NCBI GenBank assembly: GCA_029204225.1 | Contig: CM055100.1 | Location: 51,199,260 to 51,263,259 of the forward strand | Source of the DNA: Diphasiastrum complanatum | Taxonomy: Eukaryota > Streptophyta > Lycopodiopsida > Lycopodiales > Lycopodiaceae | Direction of reading: 5' to 3' | DNA length: 64,000 nt | Shown: positions 60,106 through 64,000 of the stretch, one piece after another | How the letters are laid out: the number at the start of each line of letters is the position of its first letter | Numbering within the stretch: the stretch's first letter is position 1 | The notes under the pieces: generated by a model | What the model was told of the DNA's origin: nothing | Seen by the model: the letters and a program-made list of their open reading frames with translations, nothing else | Databases searched by the model: none | Made by a program: the position numbers and the translations under genes

Positions 60106-60707
60106 GCTGATATTCCAAGGAATATTCTAGCCATCCTGTGGAAGTTAATCCAAGCCCTCCATTCTCTAGTAGGGTAAGCCTTAGATGTGGAGATTTTAGG
60201 TTAAGTCGCCTTCCTTGTTTGGCCTTTCACAAGTAGGTTAGGCCTTTGTGAAGTTGGATTTTAAGTTAAGCCATCATTTGGGTTTAGTTGCTAAGTAGAG
60301 AAAAGAGATTCAGAAGAGTGGATCTTACCCATCAGAATACTCACCACCATGCTCATGACTGTCTTCTTAGTATCCATATCCAAGCTAGTTGGGAAAGCCT
60401 TAGTGAAACTTAGTTGGGAGAAGCCATAACTCGATCTAGTTGGAGCCATAGCTGGTGTGGATGCCAAAGGCACAACATTGGCATCGTTGCCACTCTTTCC
60501 GGTCTTTTCTCATGCTTTTTGCTTGATTTCCTACTTTTGTAGTGTAAAAATTTTGTTTTGTCGTGTTTTAAACTAGTATTTACATGTTTTGTTGGTGTTT
60601 TTTGCTTGTTTTCAGCCACCGTTGCTGCTCTTTTTCTTGCTTCCTCTACTTTTCTAACTACTATTCCATTGTTTTTTCATTTGTAGTGTCCACGCTTGCT
60701 TATTTCC

Positions 60708-60807
60708 TGTTCTAAACTAGTTTTTATGTCTAATTATTTGTTTTGGTGCATGTTTCTTGTTCTAAACTAGTTTTTATGTTTGATTCTCTGTTTTGGTGCA
60801 TGTTTCT
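60708..60807. repeat. 50-bp tandem repeat
   Basis: Two adjacent copies of a unit starting TGTTCTAAACTAGTTTTTAT. A third, degenerate copy lies near 60563-60610. Confidence 0.88.
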
Positions 60808-61599
60808 TTTTCGGCATTCTTGCTTGTTTTCTGCTTTCTCTTATTAGTGCAAAATGGGGGCTCATGGAGCGCTTTGAGCACCAAATGGAGGGCCTATGCA
60901 TTGTATCTTGTTTGTGGTGAAGGAAGTCATGCCTTATTTGGGTGGAAGCAAGCTAGCCAAACCCCCACAGTAGGATCAATGCTTCTGTTGTGAAGAAAGT
61001 AAAAGAACTTTCTCCTAGAGAAAGATCGCCTCATAGGTGACCCTGTTGTCAATGAGCCTGAGTTATCGACTACAATAGCAAATTGATCTCCAGCTATGCC
61101 ACTTCCAGGTCTTTGTAGCTGCGCCAGAGCTTGTGTTGCTCAAAGCTGGTCCATCATCAGTTCCACTGCTGCTTCCTGATAGCCCTTGCATCATCTGTTG
61201 ATCCTAATTGGCACTACCACTGGTACTAGAAGATGGTGCCCTTTCACTGATATCCACTAACACGTCTTGTTCCTTGCTAGACTGATGAAAAAATTCTAAA
61301 TGTGCAAATTGTGCAAATTCAAAATTCTGGTAATGAATTGATAGAAATTTCTCGAACGATTCGCGAACAATTTTGCGAAACTGTTCTGATCACGAATAAT
61401 TTTTGCTCGAGAAGAATTTTCGATCCAGTCAAGCTCTGCAATGAAACAAAACTATACTAAACTAGACGAAAGAGAAGAATTCACGAAATGATCAATCACA
61501 CTCTGTAACGAGACGAGATGAAATGAAACGAAACTATACGAAATGAAACGAAACTTAAGTGAGCTTTGAAATTGATTTACGCTTATAGCCAAGTGATTG

Positions 61600-62420
61600 C
61601 AAAGCGAAGCGAAACACAAAGCGAAAGCATTTGCGAATAAAATCAGTTCATGTGGAATTCAGATATGATTGCTGGACACTGCCGACTATATAATTCCTAC
61701 AATCCTCTAGAATGTAGACATACACTACTGATCTACGTTATAAAATTATTAAAGCATTCAACCAATGTGCAGAATTGAATAAACAAATGAATCAGATACA
61801 CAAATAGTAGCAGACAAATATTCATTCGAGATCATACAATCATTCAGAATAATATGATATGTGCATTAACAGCTACAATATTATCTATTGATCTTCTGAT
61901 TTTTCAAGCACCGTGCGACAAATCCACACAATGCATTAGCTTGAGAGAAATATGGGGTCTCTCACGAATAATGTCTCACTTACTAGCGGACTTCTGGATC
62001 TGCTGATCCTCTTACAAAATTGCCTTGCTCACAGGCGGACATGTATTCTATATATTTTTGTGTGTTTTTTTTTATTAAGTAGAAAGTATATAGTTTACGA
62101 ATTTTTTCGTGTCGCATCGTGTAACTTCCAAATCAGAAAGATTAAACATCTACAACTAATCACAAATTACAAGAGTGGCAGATTAGCCACAATCTAGAGT
62201 ACTTCTGCTGATGTCATGATATCTGATCAAGTACTTGTACCCCTTGGTACTTGACTGATCTTCTTGGTCGTTCATGGAGCAAGAATGATTTTGTGTCGCG
62301 AAACAATTTCGTGTCATGTGTTGCGAAATTGTTCGCGAACAATTTTGTTTCTTGTGTCTTTTCTGTCAAAATCAAAGTGGAGAGCTAGAAAGGCTCTGGA
62401 AATAGAAACATTTTGTTTCT
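61600..62420 (-). repeat. 3' LTR region of the copia family (copy 2)
   Basis: Related to 27890-28925 and in the same position after pol. It may start as low as 61260, where CGAA-rich words with small inverted repeats begin (TTCGCGAAC, GAAACGAAAC). Ends not fixed. Confidence 0.55.
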
Positions 62421-64000
62421 TTAGCTCTCTCTCAAAGCATGATAGCTTGACGACTCCAAGATTGCTCCTCTATTTCTTGAATAGACCTTTGTCTAAGGCC
62501 TTCATGAAAATGTCAGCTACCATCTCTTTTGTTCTGCAACATCTTCTTCCTGATTAGATCCCTTGTCAAGTGGTACTTGATCACAATGTGTTTCATCCTC
62601 GAGTGAAACACATGATCTTTTGTCAGATGTATTGCTGATGTGTTGTCCATCTACAAAACCAGAGGTTCATTTCTCGTTTCACCCAGTTCATCAAGGAATT
62701 GTTTGAGCCAAATTATTTCATTGGCCATCTTTGATGCTGTAACGTACTCTGCTTCATTGGATGACTGAGCCACAATGGTCTGCTTTTTGCTGACCCAAAG
62801 AATTGCTGCACCTGATGCGATGGTGCATCCTCCTGAGACACTTTTGCAGTCATCCTTGAGAGATGCCCAGCTAGCATCACTATAGAAAAGCATCTGGAAC
62901 CCTACATTTTGACAATAACACAAACCGAAATCTTTTGTTAATTGAAGATATTGCAAAATTCGTTTTGCAATCTTCCAATGTGTTGAGCCTGGATTTGCTG
63001 TACAGAATTGGCTCATTCTAAACACGACATAAGCAATGTCAGGATGTGTGTTATCTACAAGGTACATCAACGATTCAATCAGCTTTTTATATGGTGTAAG
63101 CTGCATCAATTATCTTTCTTCTTCACTCCTCAAACAATTTTCGTTCGTCAGTACTGTTCTTGCAAGCATTGGAGTATTCGCTCCTTTGCAATTTAGCATC
63201 CCGAAATCTTCTAGGATTTTCTGGGTATATCTGGACTGATGAAGGTACAATTTACCTCCCTCATAGTCCCTGTCAATCTGTAAGCCAATGTAACACCTGG
63301 CTTCTCCCAGATCTGCAATCTCAACATGTTTTGAGATATCATTCTTCACTTCAGCAATAAGCTTCTCACTCTTGCAGAGTATCAGAGTATCGTCCACATA
63401 CACAGCTATTATGATGATCTTCCCATCTGTAATTCTTACATAGACATTGGAATCAGCCATTAGTGGCTTAAATTCTAAGGATTCCAGGGCTTGATCTTTC
63501 TTCTTGTCGCACTGACTACTTCATACCATAGATACTCCTATGCATTTTGCATGCATAAGTAGGAAGTGAATTCGAGACATAACCTTGGGGTTGATCCATG
63601 TAGACTTCTTTGTCCAGCTCACCATGCAAGAAGGTTGTCTTCTCATCCACAATGTGAATCCTGAGATCATAAGCAGCTGCATATGCAAATAGTAAACGTA
63701 GGGACGAATGTTTCATGACAGGAGAGAAGGTCTCAAAATAGTCAAAACCATATCTTTGAGAGAATCCCTTTGCTATAAGTCTTGCCTTATACTTTGAGAC
63801 ATCTCCATCTAGTCCATACTTTAGCTTGTATACCCATTTGTATTTTATAGCCTTTCGCTTATCTGGTAATGGCTGCAACGTCCATACCCGGTTCTTCCTC
63901 ATGGATTTCATCTCCTCGTTTATGGCTTAGATCCGTTTATCCCTTCTCTGGACATTCAATTGCCTCCTCAAATGTTTGTGGTTTGCCACTGAATCCACAG
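62421..64000 (-). pseudogene. Ty1/copia RT-RNase H, second copy of the 28-32 kb family
   Basis: Minus-strand frames 63911-63516, 63460-63110, 63109-62651 and on to about 62435 follow one polyprotein with shifts and stops. RT start: KYKWVYKLKYGLDGDVSKYK and FLHGELDKEVYMDQPQG. Palm: VYVDDTLIL with the catalytic YVDD. RNase H: LFYSDASWAS, SSNEAEYVTASKM, then after a stop NTSAIHLTKDHVFHSRMKH. It is collinear with the element at 28928-30427 and similar in many blocks, so the same family. Near 63510 a short deletion breaks RT. The 5' part lies beyond the window. Confidence 0.92.

Larger units (their letters stand above)
57548..61240. other. AT-rich intergenic DNA
   Basis: No gene recognised on either strand. 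Contains homopolymer runs near 58020 and 58825, the CT/GT tract near 60038 and a 50-bp tandem repeat near 60708. Short ORFs near 59194, 60410 and 60793 have no domain. Confidence 0.5.

Overview
This is a plant nuclear genome window. It holds one intact host gene, a type-1 protein phosphatase with conserved plant-type splice positions, in a long, AT-rich, transposon-filled landscape. Four repeat classes (Ty1/copia, Ty3/gypsy, hAT, LINE), a 7-kb intron full of transposon debris and several long dinucleotide arrays point to a large land-plant genome. A fern or other non-flowering plant is my guess, not something the sequence proves. I see no tRNA, rRNA, CRISPR or prokaryotic signal.

Layout. 0-5.4 kb: decayed sequence with a gypsy integrase scrap and a broken coiled-coil ORF. 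5.4-8.3 kb: a plus-strand copia remnant. 8.3-24.4 kb: a minus-strand gypsy element with about 3-kb terminal repeats and broken gag-protease-RT-RNase H, split by a complete nested copia derivative (12304-16537). 24.4-26.8 kb: a minus-strand LTR and copia pieces. 27.9-32.2 kb: a minus-strand copia element with a recognisable gag-to-RNase H order; a relative lies at 61-64 kb. 33.9-42.3 kb: the PP1 gene in four exons, with copia, hAT and LINE fragments in intron 1. 42.3-48.5 kb: intergenic DNA, a 34-bp tandem repeat, a (GA)n tract, a CACGTG cluster and a copia 3' end.

The most interesting part is 48.5-56.2 kb. Four intron-bearing or frame-damaged genes lie there as A> <B C> <D. A (48899-51468) encodes about 768 codons with a coiled coil, a Cys-x2-Cys pair and spaced acidic/His motifs like an RNase H-fold transposase. 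B (51657-52104, minus) is unrecognised. C (52940-54692) joins a histone H3/CENH3-like fold to a Ulp1/C48 cysteine protease. D (54888-56157, minus) is unrecognised and cut at its 5' end. Between B and C lie about eight copies, in both orientations, of an 18-bp motif (ATATCGCACTTGTGCGCG) around eight CACGTG palindromes in 260 bp. Frames across exons are preserved but carry eight in-frame stops and a few frameshifts. I infer a decayed copy of a large DNA transposon or similar element that acquired a histone fold. I do not recognise the family.

56.2-64 kb: a copia scrap, a gypsy 3' end with its LTR, AT-rich intergenic DNA with simple and tandem repeats, and the second copia copy running off the window end.
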